A DNA stretch of 39,550 nt from Vibrio splendidus 12E03 (GTDB lineage: Bacteria; Pseudomonadota; Gammaproteobacteria; Enterobacterales; Vibrionaceae). Positions 1 to 8,900 of the stretch are shown piece after piece. The notes under the pieces were generated by a model. That model was not told where the DNA came from. It did no database searches and saw only the letters and a list, made by a program, of their open reading frames with translations. The position numbers were made by a program, and so were the translations under genes. Each line of letters starts with the position of its first letter. Within the stretch, counting starts at the first letter, position 1. Location of the stretch: the NCBI RefSeq assembly GCF_000272105.2, contig NZ_AJZD02000104.1, forward strand, positions 1-39,550, read 5' to 3'.

Positions 1-3000
1 CACCGCTGTAAATTTGGCTGTTCACTTCACCCACATCGATTGTGAAGTTGAAGTCCGTGTAGTCAGCGTCACCACCGCCATACAAATCTTCAAAGCCGTA
101 AACCAGCTCGCCGTCTTCATTAACCGTCGTACGAGTATGTTCGATACCATCTTGGTTTAGCTGAGAGCTTGAACCACCATGGAAGATCGCGTCACCGTTC
201 TGCCCTTGCACTACGGTTTCGGTTCCATCTGCAGCAACAAAGACAAGTTGAGGATCAACCGTGTCCATGTTCGCTGGTGAACCATCCGCTGCACGGAACT
301 CGTACTGGCCATCTTGCATCGCATCAAAGTCGTTGTGTTGATGTCCGTTTGGAATCAAGAACAAGTTGAAACTCTCACCTTCCTCGACTTGGAAGCTGAA
401 CTGATCTTGCCCAGGAACAAGGTCACCACCGCCATCAACTTGTGATGCGTTTTCATAAACGACTTCAACACCCGTGATGTTACCGTCTTCGTCAACTTTG
501 TAGTAACCCGCGGTGTTTTGGTAACCTGCGGTTTCACCTTCAAACGTTACAGTGATTTCAGTATCGTTGTAACTGGTGATACCGTTATCTTGGTCATTCA
601 GAACGCCTTCGTTATCGTATTGGATGACAGAACCTTCCGGCACACCATCAACCGTTACAGTCAGTGTTTCTGATAGATCTTGGTCGACAAGCGCCGTTGC
701 AATGTTCAGTTCAACAATGCCACCAGGCTCAACCAAAATAGCTTGGTCATCAACGTTAACGCCGTCGCCATCGGTTATCACAAGATCCGGTGCATCCGCG
801 ACCGCTTCAATATGAACGTTTAGGTCTTGTTCTACCTCGTCAGTGCCGTCGGTAACCGTAAAGCTGAACTGCAGATCACCACTAAAGTGCTCTTCAGGAA
901 CGAAGCTAAACGTGCCATCGCCGTTATCGGTAACTGTGCCTTCATCGCCAGAGTAATTGATGCTAGTAACGCTGAGGTCATCGCCATCAATATCAATCGC
1001 ACCGCTCAATAGATCTTCTTGAGTGAACAGGATGCTGCCATCCTCTTCGATGTGGTACATGCCTGGAGCAACAATTGGAATGTCATTCACCGGATTCACG
1101 GTCAATGTCATGTCATTGGCGGTACTGAGTTCACCATCACTCACTTCATACGTGAATGCGATATCACCATTGAAGTTTTCCGAAGGTGTCACTGTGTAAG
1201 TACCATCGCCATTGTCTACGATACTTGCATTCGGATCGTTGGTTTCTAGCGCGCTCGCAAACAGCTCATCACCATCTTGATCACTCGCGTTCTCCAGCAA
1301 CATCGCTTGTGTAACGAGAATTGAACCATCTTCGTCGACATCCGCAACCATTGGCGTTGCTTCTGGAGCATCATTAACGAACTCAACTTTTAGGTCGATG
1401 TTTGCAGCCACCACGTCGGTGCCGTCACTCACATCAAACGTTAAGTCAACATTGCCGAAGAAGCCCTGCTCTGGCGTTAATGTGTATGTGCCATCGCCAT
1501 TATCTGTTACTTCTACCGTGTCGCTTGCACTCGTCACATTCACAACTGACAGGTCATCGCCTTCAACATCTGTCGCTTGTGCTAATAATTCAGCTTCGGT
1601 AATAGTAATCGCTTGACCATCTTCCGTAGTGAAAGACATGTCTGGAACGTCTGGCGCGTCATTGACTGGATTTACGGTTAGATTGAGGTCAGCTGCAACC
1701 GTTTCGATTGCGTCAGTGACATCGTAAGTAAATTCAATCTCACCAAAGAAATCTGCACTTGGTGTGATAGTGAAACTACCGTCTGAATTTTCTACGATAA
1801 CCGCATTTGGATCGTTGGTTGCTAAGTTAACAGCTTCAAGATTGTCGCCATCGACATCCGTCGCGTTCGCTAACAAATCCTCTTGTGTGATAGTGATTGA
1901 GCCATCTTCATCAACCGCCGCTTCAATCGGGGCGCTCACTTCAGGGCCTTCGTTGACAATCTCAACGTCAACTCTTGCCGTGCTTGGTGCGCTTGCTTGA
2001 CCGTCACTGATATCGAAGGTGAGGTTCACTTCGCCATAGAAGTTCTCAGCAGGTTCAAAGGTAAAGGTGTTATCACCGTTATCGGTCAAAGTACCTTGCG
2101 TTTGGTCTGCAAGTAGTAAGTTTTCAACATGCAGAATGTCACCATCGACATCCGTCGCGCCAGATAGAAGGTCTTTCGCTTCAATGACAATAGAGCCATT
2201 TTCTAGCATTTGGGTATGTAGCGGTTCACCTGGGACTGGAACATCGTTAACAGGCACAACCGTTAGGTCTAGGTGCGTTGCCACTTCATCGGTACCATCG
2301 AACACCTTGTAGTCGATGTCGATTTCACCATTGAAGTTTTCATTCGGCATGAAGGTAAACGTGCCATCGCCGTTGTCGACCAAGTCACCGTGATCACCAC
2401 CGTACGTGATGTCAGAAATAGACAGCGTATCGCCTTCAACATCTGTAGTGTTCGCCAATAAATCATCAGCACTAAAAGTAATACCTTGGTCTTCGTCTGT
2501 CGATAGCACCATTGGACCAGAAACGATTGGCGCATCATTCACCGACTCGAAGTTAATGTTAATGATGTTGTCGTCGGTCAGTTCACCATCGGTAACTTGA
2601 TAACCCAGTTCGATTTCACCATGGAAGTTTTCATCCGGTGTTACCGTCCAAGTACCATCACCATTATCAGTCAGTGTTGCATGCTCTGAGTTTTCACCCA
2701 CCAGCTCTAGATTTTGAATATCAAGATCGTCGCCATCAATATCTGACGCTTGAGCCAGTAATTGTTCTTCTGTAATCACAACCGAAGCAAACTGAGCAGA
2801 ACCATCGGTATCGATAGTGATATTTGGAAGATCAGCCGTTAGCTCGATTTCGTTGTCACCCGCATGGATGTTCAACTCAACCGTTTCAGTGATTTCAGAA
2901 CCGTCTACACCAATCGAAGTAAACACGGCTTCATCATGACAGGTTTGTGACACTGTCATGTTTTGAACGACGTAAGTACCATTTCCTTGTACCGTACCGA

Positions 3001-6000
3001 GTTCAAAGTAAGACACAGGTTCAGAGACGGTAAGCGTGTAATCAGTCTCGTAACCACCACGATCTTCTTTGTGGTAAGTCATCGAGTCAATTAGGTCGCC
3101 ACCCTCATTGAATGCTTTGATTTCTACTTCTGTAAAGTGGCGAGATTCTTCCATGAACCAGCCACCCAAACCATCTAGGTGGAAACTGATTTCATTGATG
3201 TCTTGACCTTCAACCGAAACAGTCAGTTTCTCATCACCACTTAGGCCTTGACGGTCAGTATCACCGATACCATGACCAATGTGCGTATTACCATTCCACG
3301 CACCCAGCGGATCATCGTTACTTTGAACCGTCACCGTTAAGTCACCATCCGAGAACTCACGAGTGTATGGGTCAACTTCTGTGCCCCAATCATCAACGCT
3401 CGCGTTATCATCGAAGGTACCAATTTGCGTGGTATGTGTACCTTCAGCTAAAGCATCCTCACTTGGTACAAAGCGCACTTCTGTGTCGGCTGGTACTTCT
3501 TGTCCAACTTCGAGTACTACCCACTCATTATCAAGGTTTGCTTCAATGATGCCGTTTTCTGGTGCTTGGTCCAGACGTAGTGCTGGCTCTTCACGAAGCG
3601 TCACACCTACTGTTTGGTCTTCTTGCGCTTGAATGAATATCTCTTCGCCTGCTTCTGGCGCATCATTAACTGGGTTAACGGTTAGGTCGAGTGTGGTCAG
3701 AACTTCATTGTCACCATCACTGATGCTGTATGTGAAGTCCAACTCGCCATTGAAGTTCTCGGTGTGCGTAATGGTGAATGAACCATCGTCATTAGTAACA
3801 ATTGTCGCATCTGGATCGTTGGTTTGTAGGTTAGATGCCGTTAACTCATCACCTTCAATGTCGGTTGCGTTTGCAAGCAACTGCTCTTGAGTAATAGTGA
3901 TGGAGTTATCTTCGTCTACCTCTGCCTGAATGCCAGACGTTTCAGGCCCGTCATTCACAGCGATAACATCGATGCCAGCGGTTGTGGTTGCGGTTGCACC
4001 GTCTTCGTCAACGACAACAACGTCTAGTGAAATATCACCATCGAAGTTTTCATTTGGCGTAAAGGTGTAAGTACCATTGCCATTATCAACAAAAGAGCCG
4101 TCATCACCGGAGTACGATACTCCAGACAATGATACATCGCCTTCTACATCGGAAGAGTTTGCCAATAGTTGCTCATCACTGATCGTGATTTGGCCATCTT
4201 CTTGAACTGTGTACGATGTTGATCCCGCTACCGGTGGATCATTCTCAGGCGTTACGCTGACATCAATAACAGCTGATGTTGAATCAGTACCGTCAGAGAC
4301 ATCGAATGAGAATTGAACATCACCATTGAAGTTCTCGTTTGGAGCAAAGCTATATGTGCCGTCGCCATTATCGCTAAGAACACCATCTGCACCTGTGTAG
4401 AGCACGTTTTCAATCGACAGTTCATCACCATCAATATCCGACGCGCCGGCAAGCAGGTCAGCATCGGTGAAGAGTAACGTACCGTCTTCTTCAATCGTGA
4501 ACTGTTGATCTTGCGCTTGTGGCAAGTCATTAACCGGATTCACGGTAATGTCTAGGCCAACTTGAACTGAACCACCATCGTTATCGATGATATCGAAGTT
4601 CAGGTCTAGGTCACCGTTGTAGTCGGCGTTAGGCGTAATGGTGTAGCTGCCATCATCATTGTGTTGGATGGTCGCATTTTCATCAGTAGATAGATTGATA
4701 GCTTCTAAGTTGTCGCTATCGATATCACCTGCTCGTGCTAGCAATTGCTCTTGGCTTAGCGTGATGGAGCTATCTTCATTGATGGTGTAAGCCAAATCGC
4801 CCGATACTGGCGCATCATTGATTGGCAATACATCAACGTTAATGTGTGTTTCAACCGTTGCGCCATCTTCATCTTGAATGGTCACACCCAGTTGAACCTG
4901 ACCATTGAAGTTTTCGTTGGGCGCAAAGCTGCATGTACCATCACCATTTACAGTGAAGATACCGTCAGAGCCATCGTAGTTAATGCCAACAAGTTCTACA
5001 TCGCCTTCGATATCCGAAGCATTCACAAGAATCTGAGATTCACTGAACGTCAGAACCGAATCTTCGTCAATGGTGTATGACGTTGGACCCGCAACCGGTG
5101 GATCGTTCACTTCAAGAACGGTAATACCTGCTGTGGTTTCATCAATTGCACCCTCTTCATCTGCAACAATCACATCAAGGCTAATATCACCGCTGAAGTT
5201 TTCGTTAGGAAGGAAGGTATAGCTGCCATCGCCGTTATCTTGGAACACACCATCAGTGCCACTGTAAGTCACAGTATCAACCGACACGGCACCTTCAATA
5301 TCCGAAGAGTTAGCTAACAACTGTTCATCAGAAATTGTGATGGCATTGTCTTCATTGACCATGTATGAGGTTGAACCCGCAACTGGCGGATCGTTTTCAG
5401 GAGTCACACTCACATCAATGTTAGCGCTGACGGTTTCTGTGCCATCAGACACATCGAAACTGAAGTTCACATCGCCATTGAAGTTTTCATTTGGCGCAAA
5501 GGTATAAGTACCATCACCGTGGTCGGTCAGTACGCCATCACCACCTGTGTAGCTAATACCTTCAACGGTTAAGTCGTCGCCATCAATATCGGTGGCACCG
5601 GTGAGTAGGTCGGCGTCTGTAAATTGAAGCGTACCGTCTTCTGCGATACTGAATTGTTGGTCTTGAGGAACCGGCAAGTCATTAACTGGGTTAACAGTAA
5701 GATCGGCGGTTACTTGAACCGTGTCAGTACCGTCAGTGATGTTGAATTGAATATCAATGTCACCATTGAAGTTCGCATCAGGTGTGATGGTGAAACTGCC
5801 GTCATCGTTAGCTACAACCGTCGTATCACCACCAACTGTTAGGTCGCTTGCGGTTAGATCTTCGCCTTCTACATCGGACGCTTGAGACAGCAGCTGATCT
5901 TGGCTCAGTGTGATTGAACCATCTTCATTAACGTTGTAAGCCAAATCACCAGACACTGGCGCATCATTGATTGGTAATACGTCAACATTGATGACGGTTT

Positions 6001-8347
6001 CCACTTCTGCACCGTCTTCATCACGAATGGTGACATCAAGCTGTACTTGGCCATTAAAGTTCTCATTCGGAGCGAAGCTACAAGTGCCATCACCATTTAC
6101 TGAGAAGATACCTTCAGGGCCATCGTAGCTAATACCAACAAGCTCAACATCCCCTTCTACATCTGAGGCATTAAGCAACACTTGAGACTCACTGAAGGTC
6201 AGGACTGAGTCTTCATCAATGGTGTAAGACGTTGGGCCTGCAACCGGCGGATCGTTCACTTCAAGAACATTGATACCCGCAGTCGTCGCATCGGTCGCAC
6301 CATCTTCATCAGCAACAACCACATCCAGTGCAATTTCACCGCTGAAGTTCTCATTTGGCGAGAAGGTATAAGTGCCGTTACCATTGATTTCGAGGACACC
6401 GTCACTACCAGAGTAAGTCACGCTGTCTATGGATACATCACCTTCAATATCTGAAGATGTTGCCAATAGTTGTGCATCAGAAATGGTAATCGAGTTATCT
6501 TCATTTACGGTGTAAGAAGTAGAACCCGCAACTGGAGGATCATTTTCCGGAGTCACGCTAACGTCAATGTTTGCAGACACGGTATCTGTACCGTCTGACA
6601 CATCGAAGCTAAAGCTCACATCACCATTGAAGTTTTCATTTGGCGCAAAGCTGTATGATCCCTCACCCAAGTCAGTCAGTACGCCATCAGTGCCTTCATA
6701 AGTGATGCCCTCAACCGTCAGGTTATCACCTTCAACGTCTGTCGCGCCTGTAAGCAGATCCGCGTCTGTGAACAGTAAAGTACCGTCTTCTGCAATACTG
6801 AACTGTTGATCTTGAGGGACAGGCAGGTCATTAACTGGGTTAACGGTTAGATCCGCAGAAGCCTGAACGGTGTTAGTACCATCTGAGATATCAAAACTGA
6901 TATCGATGTCACCGTTGAAGTTCTCATCTGGCGTAATCGTGAAACTGCCGTCATCGTTAGCTACTACCGTCGCATCACCATCGACGGTTAGGCTGCTTGC
7001 AGTTAGGTCATCGCCTTCAACATCAGATGCTTGAGAAAGCAACTGCTCTTGGCTTAAACGAATCGAACCGTCTTCGTCAATAGAGTACGCTAGGTCGCCA
7101 GACACTGGCGCATCATCAACAGCAGTAACGCTTACGTCCATGTTGGCAGAGACCGTATCGGTGCCATCTGACACATCGAAGCCGAAGTTTACATCGCCAT
7201 TGAAGTTCTCATTTGGTGCGAAGGTGTACGTACCATTGCCGTTGTCAGTAAGAATACCGTCACCGCCATCGTAGGTCACACCTTCAACCGTAAGGTTGTC
7301 ACCTTCAATGTCGGTAGCGCCTGTTAGCAGGTCTGCATCGGTGAAGATAAGTGTGCCATCTTCCTCAATTTCAAACGTTTTATCTTCAGGAACAGGCGCG
7401 TCATTAATCGGACGTACCGTTAAATCAATTGCGCTACTAATCGTTTCTTGGCCGTCACTGATGTCGAAAGTAAGGTCAAGTTCACCATTAAAATCAGCTG
7501 AAGGAACAACGGTGAAAGTACCATCACCATTGTCTTGAACTGTTGCATCAGCACCAACTTGAACGTTAGAAGCAACAAGCTCGTCCCCATCTACATCACT
7601 TGCGTATTCGAGTAATTGTTCTTGAGTGAATGTTATGGAGCCATCTTCATCCATGATGTAAGCCAGATCTTGTTCTGCTTCTGGCGCATCATTTTCACTT
7701 TCGACTTTGATTTTGAACGTTTCGCTTACCGTTTCAGAATCAAAGTCATCTTCTACTTCGCTGATGGTCTCTTCGTCAGAAGCTTGAACATCAACTGCAA
7801 ATGTCTCTTCTACTGTTTGTGAATCTAGCTCATCACCAACTTGTTGGTCACCCGACTCTGAAGATGTTGCACTCGGCGCTGCTGAAGTACGCGCAGCTTG
7901 GCCTTGTTCTTCATTACCTTCAGCGTCTGCTCCACCTGTCGCAGACTCTGCGTTATCGCCACCTACTGCTTGAGCGCCAGCACCCGCTCCGCCACCACTG
8001 CCAGCAGCATTGTCCGAGCCAGCTTCAGAAGCGGCCCCACCAACTACATTGGATTGTGCAGCGTCTGAATCTCCATCACTTTCTGGCGTCTCTTCTTGCA
8101 CAGCCGCACCAGAAGCAGAGGCATCTTCAGCATTACCTGCACCACTCGGATTTTCGTCTAAAGCCTGGTTAACTTCGTCTGCCGCATCCGTATTTTCAGC
8201 ACCCGTCGCTATTGTCGACGCAATCGTATTTTGTTGATTTTGTTGATTCTGTTGTTGGGAGGGCGTACCCGCGTCGTTCGTGTCCGTTTGTTCTACCGCG
8301 TCATTTAGATCTTCATTTTGGTTGTTTTGGTTATTTTCGCCTGCCAT
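1..8347 (-). CDS. Giant type I-secreted adhesin with cadherin-like/VCBS repeats (N-terminal ~2,782 residues; gene runs off left edge)
   Basis: One frame is open on the minus strand from the ATG at 8345-8347 to the window edge. Residues 1-220 are disordered and low in complexity, first Q/N-rich, then G/A/S-rich and acidic. About 21 cadherin-like domains of ~96 residues follow, each with NDAP-type linkers, EDG..T, LL..A.D.DGD, DNGDGTYTF and NENFNG motifs. They split into 14 before and 7 after an insert (residues ~1564-1836). The last part (residues ~2513-2782) contains FEDLYGGGDADYTDF, resembling DUF4114. There is no Sec signal peptide, which fits type I secretion by a C-terminal signal outside the window. 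The family forms cell-surface or released adhesins for biofilm and host attachment, usually rigidified by Ca2+. It is divergent from a secretion operon that is the likely exporter. Ligand and total length are unknown. Two cysteine-containing motifs (GDGTCSF and SQTCHDE) are unusual for this class. Confidence 0.93.
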   Translation of the reverse strand, partial: MAGENNQNNQNEDLNDAVEQTDTNDAGTPSQQQNQQNQQNTIASTIATGAENTDAADEVNQALDENPSGAGNAEDASASGAAVQEETPESDGDSDAAQSNVVGGAASEAGSDNAAGSGGGAGAGAQAVGGDNAESATGGADAEGNEEQGQAARTSAAPSATSSESGDQQVGDELDSQTVEETFAVDVQASDEETISEVEDDFDSETVSETFKIKVESENDAPEAEQDLAYIMDEDGSITFTQEQLLEYASDVDGDELVASNVQVGADATVQDNGDGTFTVVPSADFNGELDLTFDISDGQETISSAIDLTVRPINDAPVPEDKTFEIEEDGTLIFTDADLLTGATDIEGDNLTVEGVTYDGGDGILTDNGNGTYTFAPNENFNGDVNFGFDVSDGTDTVSANMDVSVTAVDDAPVSGDLAYSIDEDGSIRLSQEQLLSQASDVEGDDLTASSLTVDGDATVVANDDGSFTITPDENFNGDIDISFDISDGTNTVQASADLTVNPVNDLPVPQDQQFSIAEDGTLLFTDADLLTGATDVEGDNLTVEGITYEGTDGVLTDLGEGSYSFAPNENFNGDVSFSFDVSDGTDTVSANIDVSVTPENDPPVAGSTSYTVNEDNSITISDAQLLATSSDIEGDVSIDSVTYSGSDGVLEINGNGTYTFSPNENFSGEIALDVVVADEDGATDATTAGINVLEVNDPPVAGPTSYTIDEDSVLTFSESQVLLNASDVEGDVELVGISYDGPEGIFSVNGDGTCSFAPNENFNGQVQLDVTIRDEDGAEVETVINVDVLPINDAPVSGDLAYNVNEDGSITLSQDQLLSQASDVEGEDLTASDLTVGGDTTVVANDDGSFTITPDANFNGDIDIQFNITDGTDTVQVTADLTVNPVNDLPVPQDQQFSIAEDGTLQFTDADLLTGATDIDGDDLTVEGISYTGGDGVLTDHGDGTYTFAPNENFNGDVNFSFDVSDGTETVSANIDVSVTPENDPPVAGSTSYMVNEDNAITISDEQLLANSSDIEGAVSVDTVTYSGTDGVFQDNGDGSYTFLPNENFSGDISLDVIVADEEGAIDETTAGITVLEVNDPPVAGPTSYTIDEDSVLTFSESQILVNASDIEGDVELVGINYDGSDGIFTVNGDGTCSFAPNENFNGQVQLGVTIQDEDGATVETHINVDVLPINDAPVSGDLAYTINEDSSITLSQEQLLARAGDIDSDNLEAINLSTDENATIQHNDDGSYTITPNADYNGDLDLNFDIIDNDGGSVQVGLDITVNPVNDLPQAQDQQFTIEEDGTLLFTDADLLAGASDIDGDELSIENVLYTGADGVLSDNGDGTYSFAPNENFNGDVQFSFDVSDGTDSTSAVIDVSVTPENDPPVAGSTSYTVQEDGQITISDEQLLANSSDVEGDVSLSGVSYSGDDGSFVDNGNGTYTFTPNENFDGDISLDVVVVDEDGATATTTAGIDVIAVNDGPETSGIQAEVDEDNSITITQEQLLANATDIEGDELTASNLQTNDPDATIVTNDDGSFTITHTENFNGELDFTYSISDGDNEVLTTLDLTVNPVNDAPEAGEEIFIQAQEDQTVGVTLREEPALRLDQAPENGIIEANLDNEWVVLEVGQEVPADTEVRFVPSEDALAEGTHTTQIGTFDDNASVDDWGTEVDPYTREFSDGDLTVTVQSNDDPLGAWNGNTHIGHGIGDTDRQGLSGDEKLTVSVEGQDINEISFHLDGLGGWFMEESRHFTEVEIKAFNEGGDLIDSMTYHKEDRGGYETDYTLTVSEPVSYFELGTVQGNGTYVVQNMTVSQTCHDEAVFTSIGVDGSEITETVELNIHAGDNEIELTADLPNITIDTDGSAQFASVVITEEQLLAQASDIDGDDLDIQNLELVGENSEHATLTDNGDGTWTVTPDENFHGEIELGYQVTDGELTDDNIININFESVNDAPIVSGPMVLSTDEDQGITFSADDLLANTTDVEGDTLSISDITYGGDHGDLVDNGDGTFTFMPNENFNGEIDIDYKVFDGTDEVATHLDLTVVPVNDVPVPGEPLHTQMLENGSIVIEAKDLLSGATDVDGDILHVENLLLADQTQGTLTDNGDNTFTFEPAENFYGEVNLTFDISDGQASAPSTARVDVEIVNEGPEVSAPIEAAVDEDGSITITQEDLLANATDVDGDNLEAVNLATNDPNAVIVENSDGSFTITPSADFFGEIEFTYDVTDAIETVAADLNLTVNPVNDAPDVPDMSFTTEDGQAITITEAELLAQATDVEGDDLSVVNVTSASDTVEVTDNGDGTYTLTPEQGFFGNVDLTFDVSDGTDVVAANIDLKVEFVNDAPEATPMVADVDEDGSILVTQAMLLENASDQDGDELFASALETNDPNASIVDNGDGTYTVTPSENFNGDIAFTYEVSDGELSTANDMTLTVNPVNDIPIVAPGMYHIEEDGSILFTQEDLLSGAIDIDGDDLSVTSINYSGDEGTVTDNGDGTFSFVPEEHFSGDLQFSFTVTDGTDEVEQDLNVHIEAVADAPDLVITDGDGVNVDDQAILVEPGGIVELNIATALVDQDLSETLTVTVDGVPEGSVIQYDNEGVLNDQDNGITSYNDTEITVTFEGETAGYQNTAGYYKVDEDGNITGVEVVYENASQVDGGGDLVPGQDQFSFQVEEGESFNLFLIPNGHQHNDFDAMQDGQYEFRAADGSPANMDTVDPQLVFVAADGTETVVQGQNGDAIFHGGSSSQLNQDGIEHTRTTVNEDGELVYGFEDLYGGGDADYTDFNFTIDVGEVNSQIYSG
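3662..7108 (-). repeat. Higher-order tandem repeat in the adhesin: three four-domain blocks of 1149/1149/1152 bp
   Basis: The Pro codon of the NDAP-type linker before the 'GDLAY' domain lies at 7106-7108, 5957-5959 and 4808-4810, an exact 1149-base (383-codon) period. The next equivalent Pro codon, at 3656-3658, is 1152 bases further. Each block has four distinct cadherin-like domain types in order: GDLAY type, QDQQFSIAEDG type, AGSTSY type, AGPTSY type. In the third block the fourth domain is replaced by a divergent one (SGIQAEVDEDN). A half block (192 codons) precedes the first full one. Blocks are similar but clearly diverged at the base level, so the expansion is not very recent. Confidence 0.85.
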
Positions 8348-8351
8348 TACA

Positions 8352-8357
8352 GCCTCC
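8352..8357 (-). promoter_or_regulatory. Strong ribosome binding site of the adhesin
   Basis: The minus strand reads GGAGGC four bases before the ATG at 8347. This near-consensus Shine-Dalgarno fixes the adhesin start and agrees with the start of the low-complexity N-terminus. Confidence 0.75.
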
Positions 8358-8531
8358 GTTGCTACTAGCTAACTGATCGTATTTGTAGAGGCATTAAAGG
8401 ACATCATTTTGAAAAACCAATTTTTTATACAACATTTTTCATAATTTATTTTTAAAGAGAAAGAATCAAAAAAAATTTGAAAACTGCCTTTAAAGATCCT
8501 TAGTTATTGTGATTAAAGCAATTAAGGCAGT
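8358..8531. promoter_or_regulatory. AT-rich divergent control region between adhesin and secretion operon
   Basis: This stretch separates the divergent adhesin (minus) and secretion operon (plus), so both promoters should lie here. It is very AT-rich with A and T runs, the kind of sequence H-NS-like silencers bind (inference). A weak plus-strand promoter candidate is TTGAAA at 8477-8482 with TTAGTT 17 bases later. No clear minus-strand promoter pair or c-di-GMP riboswitch is seen. Confidence 0.5.
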
Positions 8532-8537
8532 GGAGAG
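8532..8537 (+). promoter_or_regulatory. Ribosome binding site deciding the start of the Hpt-like gene
   Basis: GGAGAG directly abuts an ATG at 8538, which is too close to use. It sits nine bases before the ATG at 8547, so 8547 is the preferred start. Confidence 0.55.
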
Positions 8538-8546
8538 ATGATAGAC

Positions 8547-8897
8547 ATGACGAATTTGTTGCGCTCGGTCGACAACAACCACAAAGGGCTGCAATTGCTA
8601 TTAGGCGACTTTTACAATGACTTTTCTGACGCAGCCCTAAATATAGAAGCGCTTCATAAAGGTAATCGTTTTGATGAACTCAACAGTTACTCAAAAAAAT
8701 TGAAGACCATCTTAACGTTGCTTTGCGACCAAGACCTTCCGCCAAAAATGGCCAAATTGGAACACTTGAGTAGACACGAGTTTCCTGCGCCGGAAGATCT
8801 AATAGAGGATGTAAAAACTGAATTGCACAACGTCAATCGACAAATCAATCACCTGCTGGATATTAAGGACGTGGTTGATGAGAAGTCACCGAGGTAG
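8547..8897 (+). CDS. Small helical Hpt-like protein lacking the phospho-accepting His
   Basis: First gene of the secretion operon, 116 residues from the ATG at 8547 (119 from 8538). It is predicted all-helical, soluble and without a signal peptide. Its length and helix pattern recall histidine phosphotransfer (Hpt) domains. The segment SYSKKLKTILTLL is where the family has A-H-x-L-K-G; aligning on Leu-Lys puts Lys at the His position, with no Gly after. If it is an Hpt fold it cannot relay phosphate in the usual way and would be a binding or scaffold protein. Its partner could be the receiver of the kinase-like protein two genes downstream. The Hpt assignment is tentative; it may simply be an unrelated helical bundle. 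The stop lies three bases before the adaptor start. Confidence 0.6.
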   Translation: MTNLLRSVDNNHKGLQLLLGDFYNDFSDAALNIEALHKGNRFDELNSYSKKLKTILTLLCDQDLPPKMAKLEHLSRHEFPAPEDLIEDVKTELHNVNRQINHLLDIKDVVDEKSPR

Positions 8898-8900
8898 GTC

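Noticed and set aside
3656..7108. Possible CRISPR array because of regular repeats
   Set aside because: The repeats are coding, about 290 bases per domain and 1149 bases per block, diverged, and part of one open frame. There are no short identical repeats with unique spacers and no cas genes.
7999..8008. AAG at adhesin residues 114-116 as a LapG cleavage site
   Set aside because: The di-alanine lies in a G/A/S-rich disordered stretch where AAG arises by chance, and no folded retention module or LapG/LapD gene is present in the window.
169..8237. Many plus-strand open frames of 60-120 codons across the adhesin region, including 7801-8172
   Set aside because: They mirror the codon pattern of the minus-strand adhesin, have low-complexity translations and lack ribosome binding sites. 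The repeated DNA simply leaves complementary frames open.
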